The notes beneath the pieces were generated by a model. That model searched no databases. It was given only the letters and a program-made list of their open reading frames with translations, and was not told the DNA's origin. The position numbers and the translations under genes are program-made. A stretch of DNA of 64,000 nucleotides from Planococcus chinensis (GTDB lineage: Bacteria; Bacillota; Bacilli; Bacillales_A; Planococcaceae). Positions within the stretch are counted from its first letter, which is position 1. Every line of letters starts with the position of its first letter. The stretch spans positions 62,001-126,000 of the forward strand of contig NZ_JABWTK010000001.1 in assembly GCF_020071995.1 (NCBI RefSeq). Reading direction: 5' to 3'. Below, one piece after another: positions 42,059-50,762 of the stretch.

Positions 42059-43135
42059 TTGTTGACCACCAATGAATTGGAAATCGTACAAAGCACATCA
42101 AAGAAAGATAAACCGTCACAGGACCAAGTGCCTTTCGGAACCATCTTTACCGATCACATGTTTACGATGGAATACGAAGCGGGCAAAGGCTGGTTTGAGC
42201 CGAAAATCGTTCCTTATGCACCAATTACACTAGATCCGGCTGCTATGATTTTCCATTATGGCCAAACGGTTTTTGAAGGCATGAAAGCCTATCGCACCGA
42301 AGAGGGGCGCGTCTTGCTATTCCGTCCGGAGAAAAACTTTGAACGCTTGAATTTGTCGAGCGAACGCTTAAGCATTCCGCCAATCGACGAGAATGTTGTG
42401 CTGGAATATTTGACGAAACTGATTGAACTGGAAAAGGACTGGGTGCCATCGACAGCCGGCACATCGCTCTATATCCGCCCGTTCATCATTTCGACAGAAG
42501 CGAATTTGGCGGTCGCTCCGTCAAAGACCTATAAATTCATGGTTATCATGTCGCCAGTCGGTTCGTATTTCACCGGCGGCTTGAAGCCGGTCACAATCCA
42601 CGTCGAAGACCAATTCACGAGAGCCGTAAAAGGCGGTACCGGAATGGCGAAGACCGCGGGCAACTATTCATCCGGATACCAGGCGCAGGCCAATGCGAAA
42701 AAGCTCGGCAATGCGGACGTACTGTGGCTGGACGGAGTTGAAAAGAAATACATCGAAGAAGTCGGCAGCATGAACATCTTCTTCAAGATCAACGGCGAAG
42801 TGGTAACGCCTGCACTCAACGGCAGCATCCTAAAAGGAATTACCCGCATGTCGATCATTGAATTGCTGAATTCTTGGGGGATTTCGGTCACAGAGAAAAA
42901 AATCTCCATCGACGAAATTTACCAGGCATTCCAGGACGGCTTGATCGAGGAAGTATTCGGCACCGGAACGGCAGCCGTTATTTCGCCGGTGGGTGAACTC
43001 AACTGGCAAGGCAAGAAAATGATCATCAACAACCATGAAATCGGGGAATTGTCCCAAAAACTATACGACACAATTACGGGCATCCAGACAGGCAAAGTGG
43101 AAGACACACTCGGCTGGACGGTTGAAGTGAAATAA
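42059..43135 (+). CDS. ilvE: Branched-chain amino acid aminotransferase (IlvE, BCAT type II)
   Basis: 358 residues from TTG 42059, set by GGAAGGAG nine bases upstream; the upstream in-frame ATG at 42023 lacks a ribosome site. Fold-IV PLP enzyme with FHYGQTVFEGMKAYR, the PLP-Lys region KGGTGMAKTAGNYSSGY and FGTGTAAVISPVGEL. It makes and degrades Leu, Ile and Val by transamination with 2-oxoglutarate. No T-box is visible upstream. A paralogue or PatB could also supply the final transamination of methionine salvage, since no mtnE is seen here. Confidence 0.92.
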   Translation: MLTTNELEIVQSTSKKDKPSQDQVPFGTIFTDHMFTMEYEAGKGWFEPKIVPYAPITLDPAAMIFHYGQTVFEGMKAYRTEEGRVLLFRPEKNFERLNLSSERLSIPPIDENVVLEYLTKLIELEKDWVPSTAGTSLYIRPFIISTEANLAVAPSKTYKFMVIMSPVGSYFTGGLKPVTIHVEDQFTRAVKGGTGMAKTAGNYSSGYQAQANAKKLGNADVLWLDGVEKKYIEEVGSMNIFFKINGEVVTPALNGSILKGITRMSIIELLNSWGISVTEKKISIDEIYQAFQDGLIEEVFGTGTAAVISPVGELNWQGKKMIINNHEIGELSQKLYDTITGIQTGKVEDTLGWTVEVK

Positions 43136-43147
43136 TTAAAAAATTGC

Positions 43148-43188
43148 TTTAAGAGCTGTTCTGCTATATGCGGAACAGCTCTTTTTTC
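43148..43188 (+). terminator. Terminator of ilvE
   Basis: AAGAGCTGTTC and GAACAGCTCTTTTTT enclose an 11-base loop. Confidence 0.88.
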
Positions 43189-43260
43189 GGTTAATAAAGG
43201 AATTTGCAAAAAAGAGGGGAATATCTACTAAAACAGGTAAAAGATGAGGAGGACAAGTAA

Positions 43261-44145
43261 ATGGAAAACGTAACGGAAGGGTTTATCCCGGTTAAAGGAG
43301 GAAACGTCTGGTATCGGATCACTGGCAATGGCCCCGGCATTCCACTGCTCCTGCTGCACGGGGGGCCCGGCGGAAAAAGCAATGACAAAGATCCGCTGCG
43401 CGGGCTTGGGGCAGAGCGTCCAATCATTCAGTATGACCAACTGGGGTGCGGGAACTCAGGCCACCCGGCTGATAAAGAATTATGGACCGTCGAACATTAT
43501 CTAGAAGAGCTTGAGCATGTGGTCGAAGCCCTTGAACTGGAGGAGTTTCATCTTCTCGGCCACTCCTGGGGATCCATGCTTGCCGCTTCTTATCTTTTAA
43601 AAAAACCGGCCGGCGTCCGCAGCGTGATTTTTTCAGGGCCGGCATTGAGCGCCCACCGGTGGGTAGCTGATCAGCACAATTACCTGAAAGAGCTGCCGCA
43701 GGAGATGCAGGATGCCATTGAACAAAGCGAACAGAACCAAACGACGGATTCGGAAGAATACAAGCAGGCAATGATGGCTTTTTACAAACGCCACTTATGC
43801 CGGCTGGATCCATGGCCGGACGAAATGAGGAAAGACTTTGAAGCATCAAATGATCAAATCTATCATTATATGTGGGGCGCATCGGAATTTACCGTCACGG
43901 GAACATTAAAGGATTTCGACGCAACCGAACGCCTGCACGAAATTGATATACCGGCTCTTTTCACTTGCGGGCGATACGACGAAGCGACGCCTGAAACCAC
44001 CGAATATTACGCAAGCCTGACTCCGGATTCGGAAGTGCACGTGTTTGAAAACAGCTCCCATATGCCGAGCCTGGAAGAACCGCAAGCGTATGTCGATGTA
44101 ATCAGGGAATGGATGAACCGGCAGGAATTGCGTCCCGGGGCTTAA
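43261..44145 (+). CDS. Alpha/beta hydrolase, proline iminopeptidase family
   Basis: 294 residues. The oxyanion motif HGGPGGKS and the nucleophile elbow GHSWGS (Ser102) are those of prolyl iminopeptidase (peptidase family S33). Asp lies in CGRYDEATPE and His in SSHMPSLE. It releases N-terminal Pro or other residues from short peptides. No signal peptide. AGGAGGA precedes ATG 43261. The stop is followed by the first of two copies of a terminator hairpin. Confidence 0.88.
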   Translation: MENVTEGFIPVKGGNVWYRITGNGPGIPLLLLHGGPGGKSNDKDPLRGLGAERPIIQYDQLGCGNSGHPADKELWTVEHYLEELEHVVEALELEEFHLLGHSWGSMLAASYLLKKPAGVRSVIFSGPALSAHRWVADQHNYLKELPQEMQDAIEQSEQNQTTDSEEYKQAMMAFYKRHLCRLDPWPDEMRKDFEASNDQIYHYMWGASEFTVTGTLKDFDATERLHEIDIPALFTCGRYDEATPETTEYYASLTPDSEVHVFENSSHMPSLEEPQAYVDVIREWMNRQELRPGA

Positions 44146-44265
44146 AAGGCGAAAAGCGTTTTTCTCTTATTCGAGAAAAACGCTTGAGCTTGTTGAGAAA
44201 GATATAGAAAAATTCCCCCTTAGAATATCCCTGATATTTCGCAAAACAGCTCAGCTGAAAATATA

Positions 44266-44306
44266 TGCTCCTGTTTCTGCATCGCTGCGCTAGCTTCGTC
44301 GCAAAG
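44266..44306. repeat. Short dispersed repeat, copy B
   Basis: Same as 25412-25446 apart from six extra bases (TTTCTG) after TGCTCCTG. Confidence 0.8.
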
Positions 44307-44605
44307 ACTTGGGCTCGCAGGCTTCGCCCGATGTCTTTCCTACGGGCGTGCGCCGAACTAACTCGGCCTGGCAGCCGAGTGGATTTCGGCACTGCGCTGT
44401 CCCACGGGAGTCTCCGCTGTTTTGCTCCATATCAAGAAAGGGCAAGAAACTACAAGATGCTTGATTTTCCCGCTTTTTTACACGTGACATCTTGTAAAGA
44501 AGCAGGAAAATGGAATGAAGCGGAAGGCGGCGACTTCTGCGAGCCCGCGAAAAGCGTCCGCTTGAAGCGGAATGGTTCAGACTGTCAGGTTTTCTTGACA
44601 GTCTA

Positions 44606-44641
44606 AAGCGTTTTTCTCTTACTTGAGAAAAACGCTTTTTT
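44606..44641 (+). terminator. Terminator, second copy
   Basis: AAGCGTTTTTCTC and GAGAAAAACGCTT around TTACTT, followed by TTTTT. Confidence 0.85.
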
Positions 44642-44673
44642 ATATGAAAATTATCAATATATTAAAAAAGTTA

Positions 44674-44716
44674 GTTTACTAGTTAAACGAAGTTGGTAAA
44701 ATAACTTTATGAAGTT
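44674..44716 (+). promoter_or_regulatory. Candidate promoter and operators of the Bcr/CflA gene
   Basis: TTTACT (44675-44680), 16-base spacer, TAAAAT (44697-44702). An inverted repeat GTTTA-N5-TAAAC (44674-44688) overlaps the -35, and AACTT-TATG-AAGTT (44703-44716) follows the -10. Both are plausible repressor sites, but no regulator gene is adjacent. Confidence 0.4.
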
Positions 44717-44748
44717 TTATAAAAGCAAGAGGAAAGGCAGCTGTTTTA

Positions 44749-45981
44749 ATGGAAAATTTAAGTGGAGCGAAACGTGCACGGTTTATCATCCTTTTAGGAG
44801 CACTGACATCGCTTATACCGTTTACGATTGATATGTATTTGCCGGCATTCCCGAACATTACAGAGGTCTTCGATACCAAGGCTTCCTTTGTCCAGCTCAG
44901 TTTAACTGCCTGCCTGCTTGGGTTGGCAATCGGCCAGTTGGTTGCAGGCGCCCTTAGCGATATGCACGGCCGGAGAAAGCCGCTGATTCTTTCATTGGTC
45001 GTCTACGTTGCAGCTTCTACTGTATGCATCTTTGCTCCAAATATCTACATATTCATTGCATTGCGCTTTGCACAAGGTTTTGCCGCAGCTGCAGGGCTTG
45101 TTATTTCCCGGGCAATAGTCCGGGATGTCAGCGACGGGCCGGAGCTGACAAGGCTCTTCGCTTTGCTGATGGTTATAAATAACCTGGTGCCGTTGCTCGC
45201 TCCTTCAATGGGTGGAGGCATCTTGTTGTTTTCAGATTGGAAAGGCGTCTTTTTCACTTTATCGGTTGTAGGACTTATTCTTCTTCTAATCACAGCGTTT
45301 CGTTTGCCCGAGAGCCTGCCACTTGAAAAAAGGGTGGCAAGCAATTTGGGAGCCACTTTTTCAAATTTCACTTCGATATTAAAAGACCGTCAGTTTACCG
45401 GTTATGCATTGGCGCAAGGGCTGCTGATCGGCGGTGTTTTTGCGTATGTTTCAGGCACTCCGTTTATTTACCAGAACATTTATGGTGTATCGCCGCAGGC
45501 CTTCAGCATTCTTTTCGGAATGAACGGCATCGGCTTGATTGTCGGCAGCTATGCGGTCGGCCGCTTCGCTCACGTAATCTCGGAGAAGAAGTTTTTGGAA
45601 ACGGCTTTGTATGTGGCGACGATTGCGGGAACGATTCTATTGGCTGTGGTGATTGCAGAAGGACCGCTATGGGCGGTCGTCGTGCCAATTTTCTTCTTTG
45701 TGACATCCATCGGAACCGTGAGCACTTCTTCTTTTTCACTCGCGATGGAATCGCAAAGCCATTTAGCGGGAAGTGCATCTGCTTTGCTTGGCCTCTTGCC
45801 ATTTGTATTAGGAGCTCTCGCGGCACCGCTGGTTGGAGTTGGCGGGGAAGATACAGCCGTTCCTATGGGTCTCACAATTTTCTCGATGTGTTTGCTGGCT
45901 TTGCTCGCGTATCTATTTTTTGTGAAAAGATATGAGAAACAGAAACGATTAGCCCAAGAAGCGATTAGGCAACGGGCATAA
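44749..45981 (+). CDS. Bcr/CflA-family MFS multidrug exporter
   Basis: 410 residues with twelve membrane segments. MFS motif A is GALSDMHGRRKPLI and the family block MYLPAFPNITEVF appears in the first helix region. Drug:proton antiport of the Bcr type. The start is ATG 44749, with AGAGGAAAGG upstream. Ligand not predictable. Confidence 0.88.
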   Translation: MENLSGAKRARFIILLGALTSLIPFTIDMYLPAFPNITEVFDTKASFVQLSLTACLLGLAIGQLVAGALSDMHGRRKPLILSLVVYVAASTVCIFAPNIYIFIALRFAQGFAAAAGLVISRAIVRDVSDGPELTRLFALLMVINNLVPLLAPSMGGGILLFSDWKGVFFTLSVVGLILLLITAFRLPESLPLEKRVASNLGATFSNFTSILKDRQFTGYALAQGLLIGGVFAYVSGTPFIYQNIYGVSPQAFSILFGMNGIGLIVGSYAVGRFAHVISEKKFLETALYVATIAGTILLAVVIAEGPLWAVVVPIFFFVTSIGTVSTSSFSLAMESQSHLAGSASALLGLLPFVLGALAAPLVGVGGEDTAVPMGLTIFSMCLLALLAYLFFVKRYEKQKRLAQEAIRQRA

Positions 45982-46412
45982 TATGAACAAAGCTTGATCG
46001 TCGAATGCCCTCTAACGATTAGAGGGCATTTTTTTATTGGCTTTTAGGCTGTAGTTTTCTCTTTAGAAGAAAAATTGATTTTCAATTTTTCTTCCGTTAA
46101 CCACCTGAAATGCCAATTCCTTAAAAGACAAAGAAGACCATTGGAAAGCGCAAAAAACTATTGAAATAATAAAAAGAAGATTTAATGCGAGTCTCAGCAA
46201 CAAAAATCCTAAATTAAATTATCTTCGATTAAAGGGAATGGAGCCTGTTTAATAGGCACTTCTTCCTTATTTTTATTTGAAAAAAATAAAGGAAAAGGGT
46301 AATATAGATTAAAATTGTTAGAAAATATTGTTTTTTCAAAATATTATATTTATCATTAGAAAAAACATGGTATCATTGCACAATGTAAACAAGACAACAG
46401 GAGGCCAAACAG
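45982..46412. other. 431-base gap before cstA
   Basis: Begins with a strong terminator (46004-46037, ATGCCCTCTAA/TTAGAGGGCAT plus seven T). The rest is AT-rich with no recognised RNA motif, one AT-rich hairpin (AGAAAAATTGA/TCAATTTTTCT near 46072) and a TATCAT-type -10 near 46370. AGGAGG precedes cstA. Confidence 0.5.
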
Positions 46413-47846
46413 ATGATCACATTTTTCGGAGCACTTTTATTTCTAGTTCTAGGATATGTATTTTATTCGAAATTTATCGAGAAGGTTTTCGGAGTGGACG
46501 ACAATACGCCGACACCTGCCTATACAAAAAGAGACAACCTTGATTTTATGCCAATGAGCTGGTGGAAAGGCAATCTGATCCAGCTATTGAACATTGCCGG
46601 ACTTGGCCCGATATACGGAGCAGTTGCTGGAGCTTTGTACGGACCTGTCGCGTTTATCTGGATCGTAGTCGGCTGCATCTTTGCAGGAGGCGTTCATGAT
46701 TATTTCTCCGGAATGATGTCTTTGCGCCATGGCGGCGCGCAATTCCCGACGATTGTCGGAAAGTACCTTGGTAAGCACATGAAATTGTTCATCAACGGAA
46801 TTTCACTTGTACTGATGCTGTTGGTGGCCGCTGCGTTTACGGCAGGGCCGGCCCAGCTGATTTCCCAAATTTCACCGCTGAGTTTTATGGCTGCTTTAGC
46901 CCTTATCTTCTTTTATTTTATTCTGGCTACGATCTTGCCGATCAATCGCATCATCGGCCGGATTTACCCGCTGTTGGGCGGAATTCTTCTGTTCATGGCT
47001 ATTGCGGTGGCTGTGGCTCTTGTATTCTCCGGAAAACCGATGCCAAACCTGACGCTTTCCAATTTGCATCCGGGCGACCTGCCGATCTGGCCGCTGTTGA
47101 TGGTGACCATTTCATGCGGCGCCATTTCCGGCTTCCATTCTACGCAAAGCCCGATTATTGCCTGCACGATGAAGAAAGAAACAGATGGCCGCAAGATTTT
47201 CTATGGCGCTATGGTGATTGAAGGGGTTATTGCATTGATCTGGGCAGCTGCGGGCATGACGTTCTTCAACGGCACGAGCGGACTGCAGGCGGCTTTGGCG
47301 GCTGGAGGACCTTCAGGCGTAGTCAATGAAATCTCCATTTCCCTATTGGGTTCATTGGGCGGCATCTTGGCAATCCTTGGGGTCATCATCCTGCCGATTA
47401 CAACGGGTGATACAGCATTGCGCTCGTCTCGTATGATCGTCACCGATATCCTTTCAAAATTCACGAACATGGAAGGCAAATGGAAGATCCTTTTGGTGAC
47501 AATTCCACTGGCGATTCCGACGTTTTACTTATCAACAATCGATTACACATTCCTCTGGAGATACGTCGGCTGGACCAATCAGGTTGTAGCCACCGTGATG
47601 CTATGGACAGCGACCGTCTTCTTGCTGAGAAGCTACAAATTCCACTGGATTTCCGGAGTGCCGGCAAGCTTTATGACAGGCGTGGTATCCACGTATATCT
47701 TCTACGCACCGGAAGGCCTGAACATGGATTATCAAATTTCAATGATTATCGGCTCCTGCATCACCTTAGTGGTTCTGCTTTGGTATGCGGTGCAAATTAT
47801 CAAATACAGAAGCTTGAAAGCAAGCGATTCGGAATACGCAGCATAA
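46413..47846 (+). CDS. CstA-family peptide/pyruvate transporter (short form)
   Basis: 477 residues, shorter than E. coli CstA (about 700), with about twelve membrane segments. Family motifs include YGAVAGALYGPVAFIWIVVG, FAGGVHDYFSGMMSLRHGGA and ITTGDTALRSSRMIV. CstA proteins take up peptides or pyruvate during carbon starvation. Monocistronic, with a terminator at 47865-47902. Confidence 0.88.
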   Translation: MITFFGALLFLVLGYVFYSKFIEKVFGVDDNTPTPAYTKRDNLDFMPMSWWKGNLIQLLNIAGLGPIYGAVAGALYGPVAFIWIVVGCIFAGGVHDYFSGMMSLRHGGAQFPTIVGKYLGKHMKLFINGISLVLMLLVAAAFTAGPAQLISQISPLSFMAALALIFFYFILATILPINRIIGRIYPLLGGILLFMAIAVAVALVFSGKPMPNLTLSNLHPGDLPIWPLLMVTISCGAISGFHSTQSPIIACTMKKETDGRKIFYGAMVIEGVIALIWAAAGMTFFNGTSGLQAALAAGGPSGVVNEISISLLGSLGGILAILGVIILPITTGDTALRSSRMIVTDILSKFTNMEGKWKILLVTIPLAIPTFYLSTIDYTFLWRYVGWTNQVVATVMLWTATVFLLRSYKFHWISGVPASFMTGVVSTYIFYAPEGLNMDYQISMIIGSCITLVVLLWYAVQIIKYRSLKASDSEYAA

Positions 47847-47864
47847 TAAAATAAAGACCCCGAA

Positions 47865-47902
47865 CAAGGCATGAATCCAGTCAATCTGGATTTATGCCTT
47901 TT
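47865..47902 (+). terminator. Terminator of the cstA-like gene
   Basis: AAGGCATGAATCCAG and CTGGATTTATGCCTTTT around TCAAT. Confidence 0.85.
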
Positions 47903-47988
47903 GTTGTTGAGAAATGGGAACATACTTACTTGCTTTGAATGCAGTAATTTTTATTTATTAAATAATTTATGGAATTATCAAATTACTA

Positions 47989-48017
47989 TTGTTATTAAAA
48001 ATAAAATAGTGTATGAT
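47989..48017 (+). promoter_or_regulatory. Promoter of the PadR/HAAS operon with an operator palindrome
   Basis: TTGTTA (47989-47994), 17-base spacer, TATGAT (48012-48017). The palindrome GTGTA-TGA-TACAC (48009-48021) covers the -10, and ATAGTGTACGTCAC follows as a partial second copy. This fits PadR autorepression. Confidence 0.6.
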
Positions 48018-48067
48018 ACACAGTAAATATAGTGTACGTCACATAGTATAGGAACGGAGGTGTACAG

Positions 48068-48418
48068 ATGGACGATTCCCTGTTCAACAGCTTGTCCACA
48101 GAGCTTCGCAGAGGCACTTTAACGCTGGCAGTGCTCAGCCAATTGCAAAAGCCTCAGTACGGTTATTCATTGGTGCAATTGCTGGAACGCAATGGCATTG
48201 CGATGGAACAAAGCACATTGTATCCGTTATTGCGCCGCCTGGAAAAGCAGGAACTCGTCACCAGCAGCTGGGATACGACGGAAAGCCGGCCACGGAAATA
48301 TTATGTCCTAAGTGAATACGGAAAAGAGATTTTTGGACAATTAAAAAAGGAATGGGAAAAAACGTCGCAGGAACTTTACAATCTGTTAAAAGGAGAGGGT
48401 TCAAATGAACTTGATTGA
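48068..48418 (+). CDS. PadR-family transcriptional regulator
   Basis: 116 residues. Winged helix of PadR type: LRRGTLTLAVLSQLQKPQYG then STLYPLLRRLEKQELV and SRPRKYYVLSEYGKE. GGAGGTG precedes ATG 48068. The 3' end overlaps the next gene by 14 bases, the usual arrangement of PadR with HAAS-domain membrane proteins. It probably represses its own operon. Confidence 0.9.
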   Translation: MDDSLFNSLSTELRRGTLTLAVLSQLQKPQYGYSLVQLLERNGIAMEQSTLYPLLRRLEKQELVTSSWDTTESRPRKYYVLSEYGKEIFGQLKKEWEKTSQELYNLLKGEGSNELD

Positions 48419-49406
48419 CCTGTATATCGGCGAAGTGACGCGCAGGCTGTCGGAAAAGAACCGGCAGGACATTGCACTGGAATTGCGTTCGGCTATCGAA
48501 GACATGCTGCCGGAGGATCCTTCGGAACAGGAAGTGAAGGCGGTGCTGGCTGAAATGGGAAATCCCGCTGTTCTGGCAAGCGGTTACCGGGACAAGCCGA
48601 TGCACTTAATAGGCCCGCGTTATTTTGACCTGTATATCAGCCTGTTAAAGCTCATCCTGCCCATTGCCATTACAGTGACGCTGATTGTGGTCATTATCGT
48701 AGCCATTTTCACCAACAGCGGAGAAACGACAATTTTGGATGCAACGGTTTCTTTGATCGGTGATGCAATAAGTGCCAGTGTGAATGCGGCTATGCAAGTT
48801 TTCTTTTGGTTAACACTTGTCATTGCATTGATTGAACGGGCAGATCGTTCTTCGTCGCAGGCGCCATTGACAATGAACAGCAAGGAGTGGACGCCGGATG
48901 ATTTAAAAGAAGTCGTTTATATTCCGAAGGAAAAAGCGATTTCCAAATTTGAAATTGCGGGCAGTTTAATCTGGACTGTGATTTGGGCGGTGGGCTATTT
49001 CAATGCGGATCGGCTGTTGGGCGTCTATCACAATAGAGGGGAGGGTCTTGAGTTTGTCGCACCGACTTTCAATCAGGATGTCCTGCTGTCATACTGGCCA
49101 CTGATCATATTGATGGTTGTTCTGGAAATCGCCTTGGCGGTTTATAAATGGCGGGAAGGCCAGTGGACAAGGCGTGTGGCATTCTTCAATGCAATCGTCC
49201 AAATCGTATCGACAGGGATTATCGTTCTGATTCTCACCAACTCGAGATTGGTTAACCAAGCATTTTTGGATGAAATTGGCACAGTATTTGGTGGAACTTC
49301 GGGCTTGAGCTGGATTGCAGGGGCAATTATTCTGACGGTAGTCATTGTTGCGGTTAGTGATATGTACCAAGGTTTCCGGAAAGCGATGATAAATCCTGCA
49401 AAATAA
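48405..49406 (+). CDS. HAAS-domain integral membrane protein
   Basis: 333 residues. The N-terminal HAAS-like helical domain (YIGEVTRRLSEKNRQDIALE then LPEDPSEQEVKAVLAEMGNP) is followed by about seven hydrophobic segments in 70-325. HAAS domains sit next to PadR regulators and are thought to transmit signals to or from them. No enzymatic motif. Translationally coupled to the PadR gene. Confidence 0.8.
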   Translation: MNLIDLYIGEVTRRLSEKNRQDIALELRSAIEDMLPEDPSEQEVKAVLAEMGNPAVLASGYRDKPMHLIGPRYFDLYISLLKLILPIAITVTLIVVIIVAIFTNSGETTILDATVSLIGDAISASVNAAMQVFFWLTLVIALIERADRSSSQAPLTMNSKEWTPDDLKEVVYIPKEKAISKFEIAGSLIWTVIWAVGYFNADRLLGVYHNRGEGLEFVAPTFNQDVLLSYWPLIILMVVLEIALAVYKWREGQWTRRVAFFNAIVQIVSTGIIVLILTNSRLVNQAFLDEIGTVFGGTSGLSWIAGAIILTVVIVAVSDMYQGFRKAMINPAK

Positions 49407-49416
49407 AAAACATCCA

Positions 49417-49453
49417 TAAAAAGCGGCTGAGTATTGGACTCAGCCGCTTTTTC
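49417..49453. terminator. Bidirectional terminator
   Basis: AAAAAGCGGCTGAGT and ACTCAGCCGCTTTTT around ATTGG, with T-runs in both directions between convergent genes. Confidence 0.9.
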
Positions 49454-49458
49454 CTATT

Positions 49459-50529
49459 TTACAGAGTGACCGGCATTCCAAGGAAAGCACCAAAATCTTC
49501 GGCTTCTTTTTGCGAGGCAGCCGGCAAACGATATTGGGGCGAAAACAGATCAAATTCAAGAGCAACGCTTTTTGAGGAGATTTTTCTTTTCCAAGTACCG
49601 GTCACTTGGCTGTCTTCAACGATAACTGGAAAGAAAACGCCGTTTTTGCCAGGGACGACCTTACCGGAATATTCTAAAGGCAGCACGGCGCTTCGGTTCG
49701 TATAACCGAGCAAATATTCATCAAAAGCAGGAAGCAGGTGAAAGGACGGATGGACGGCATCCGAAAAAGAAACTTCTTCAGAAAACCAGTACTCGTTGCC
49801 CTCTACTTCTTCCGAGATCAGAAAAGGCTTTGCCAACTCCAAGGCAAGGCGAACATCTTTCATTGGCAAACCGCACCACCAGGCAAAGTCCCGCAACGTA
49901 GCGGGGCCATGGCTTATGAAATACCGCTTGGCCAGTTTCAGAAGGGCTTCTTCCCGCATCAGTTCTTTTGCCTGCGGGGCCCATTCTGCCAGCAGCACAT
50001 AGGTTTGCTGTTTGGCTTCAATAGGGCCAAGGCAGATCAAGCCTTTTTGGGACCAGTGCCAGAGAGTATGATAACCGCGCTGGCCATCCACCCGGATGCC
50101 CGAATTCTCCAAGAGATTCATCATATCGGCGCGGGATAGCCGCTTGCCTCCGGTTAAAGCTCGCTGGAAAATTTTCGCGGACTGCTGCAAGACGGCATCA
50201 TCCAGCTCCAGTTGTTTCAGGCGTCCCTTGCTTGAAGCCAGCATGCGCGGAGAGGTTAAACTCAGCAGCCATTTGCTGTCTTCCGGCGCGATAAAATGGA
50301 GCGTACCCCGCATCGGCCAGGTGCGGATAATTTTCCCTTCGGCAATGGCCTGTTCCACATGTGCCTGAGTAGCGGATTCCATCCGTTTTCCGATTGCCCA
50401 TAAAGCCTGCGGATAATTTTGAGCTTGCATGGCGCCCATCCATTGAACGACTTGTTCCGGCTCTTTGAGTTTTTGCCCTTCAATGCGCTGAGCAGCCAGC
50501 CGTTTTTGTGCGATTTCCGAGTGATCCAT
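49459..50529 (-). CDS. Winged-helix protein of the AlkZ/YcaQ DNA glycosylase superfamily (HTH_42)
   Basis: 356 residues. The conserved QxQ catalytic motif appears as MQAQN (Gln35, Gln37), followed by the superfamily pattern RTWPMRGTLHFIAPEDSKWL and three winged-helix modules. Members excise bulky alkylated bases or unhook interstrand cross-links. Usually found in antibiotic clusters (AlkZ) or as a housekeeping gene (YcaQ); here it stands alone on the minus strand. Confidence 0.82.
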   Translation of the reverse strand: MDHSEIAQKRLAAQRIEGQKLKEPEQVVQWMGAMQAQNYPQALWAIGKRMESATQAHVEQAIAEGKIIRTWPMRGTLHFIAPEDSKWLLSLTSPRMLASSKGRLKQLELDDAVLQQSAKIFQRALTGGKRLSRADMMNLLENSGIRVDGQRGYHTLWHWSQKGLICLGPIEAKQQTYVLLAEWAPQAKELMREEALLKLAKRYFISHGPATLRDFAWWCGLPMKDVRLALELAKPFLISEEVEGNEYWFSEEVSFSDAVHPSFHLLPAFDEYLLGYTNRSAVLPLEYSGKVVPGKNGVFFPVIVEDSQVTGTWKRKISSKSVALEFDLFSPQYRLPAASQKEAEDFGAFLGMPVTL

Positions 50530-50762
50530 CTATCATTCCCCCGCTTTCCTAAAGTAGACATTGGACTTTGCATGGAAAAATTTCAGATTTCTCTTTTGTT
50601 GGCTCTATTATAACGGGGATATGTATAAGAAAAATAGGCAATACATAATTTTAATGGTAGTAAAAAGAGTGTATAGGTATCAATATAAGGAAAAAATATA
50701 GAATAAAGTATATGCTTGTTTCGTTTTCTGTTAGATGAGTTCAAAATAGAAGTCATGTATTG

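Larger units (their letters stand above)
44146..44748. repeat. Repeat-bearing gap between two copies of a terminator hairpin
   Basis: 603 bases with no credible gene. Hairpin 1 (44154-44185, AAGCGTTTTTCTC/GAGAAAAACGCTT) lacks a T-run. Hairpin 2 (44606-44637) has the same arms plus TTTT. Between them lie repeat copy B (44266-44306), the palindromic block 44343-44415 shared with 18041-18113, a GC-rich AAGCGGAAGGCGGCG element, and a perfect 9-bp hairpin (AGACTGTCA/TGACAGTCT, 44579-44604). The promoter and operator of the next gene fill 44670-44748. Confidence 0.75.

Noticed and set aside
44146-44748. Possible insertion sequence or MITE with terminal repeats
   Set aside because: There is no transposase, and the flanking repeats are terminator hairpins without target-site duplications that I could see. 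It is reported as a repeat element only.
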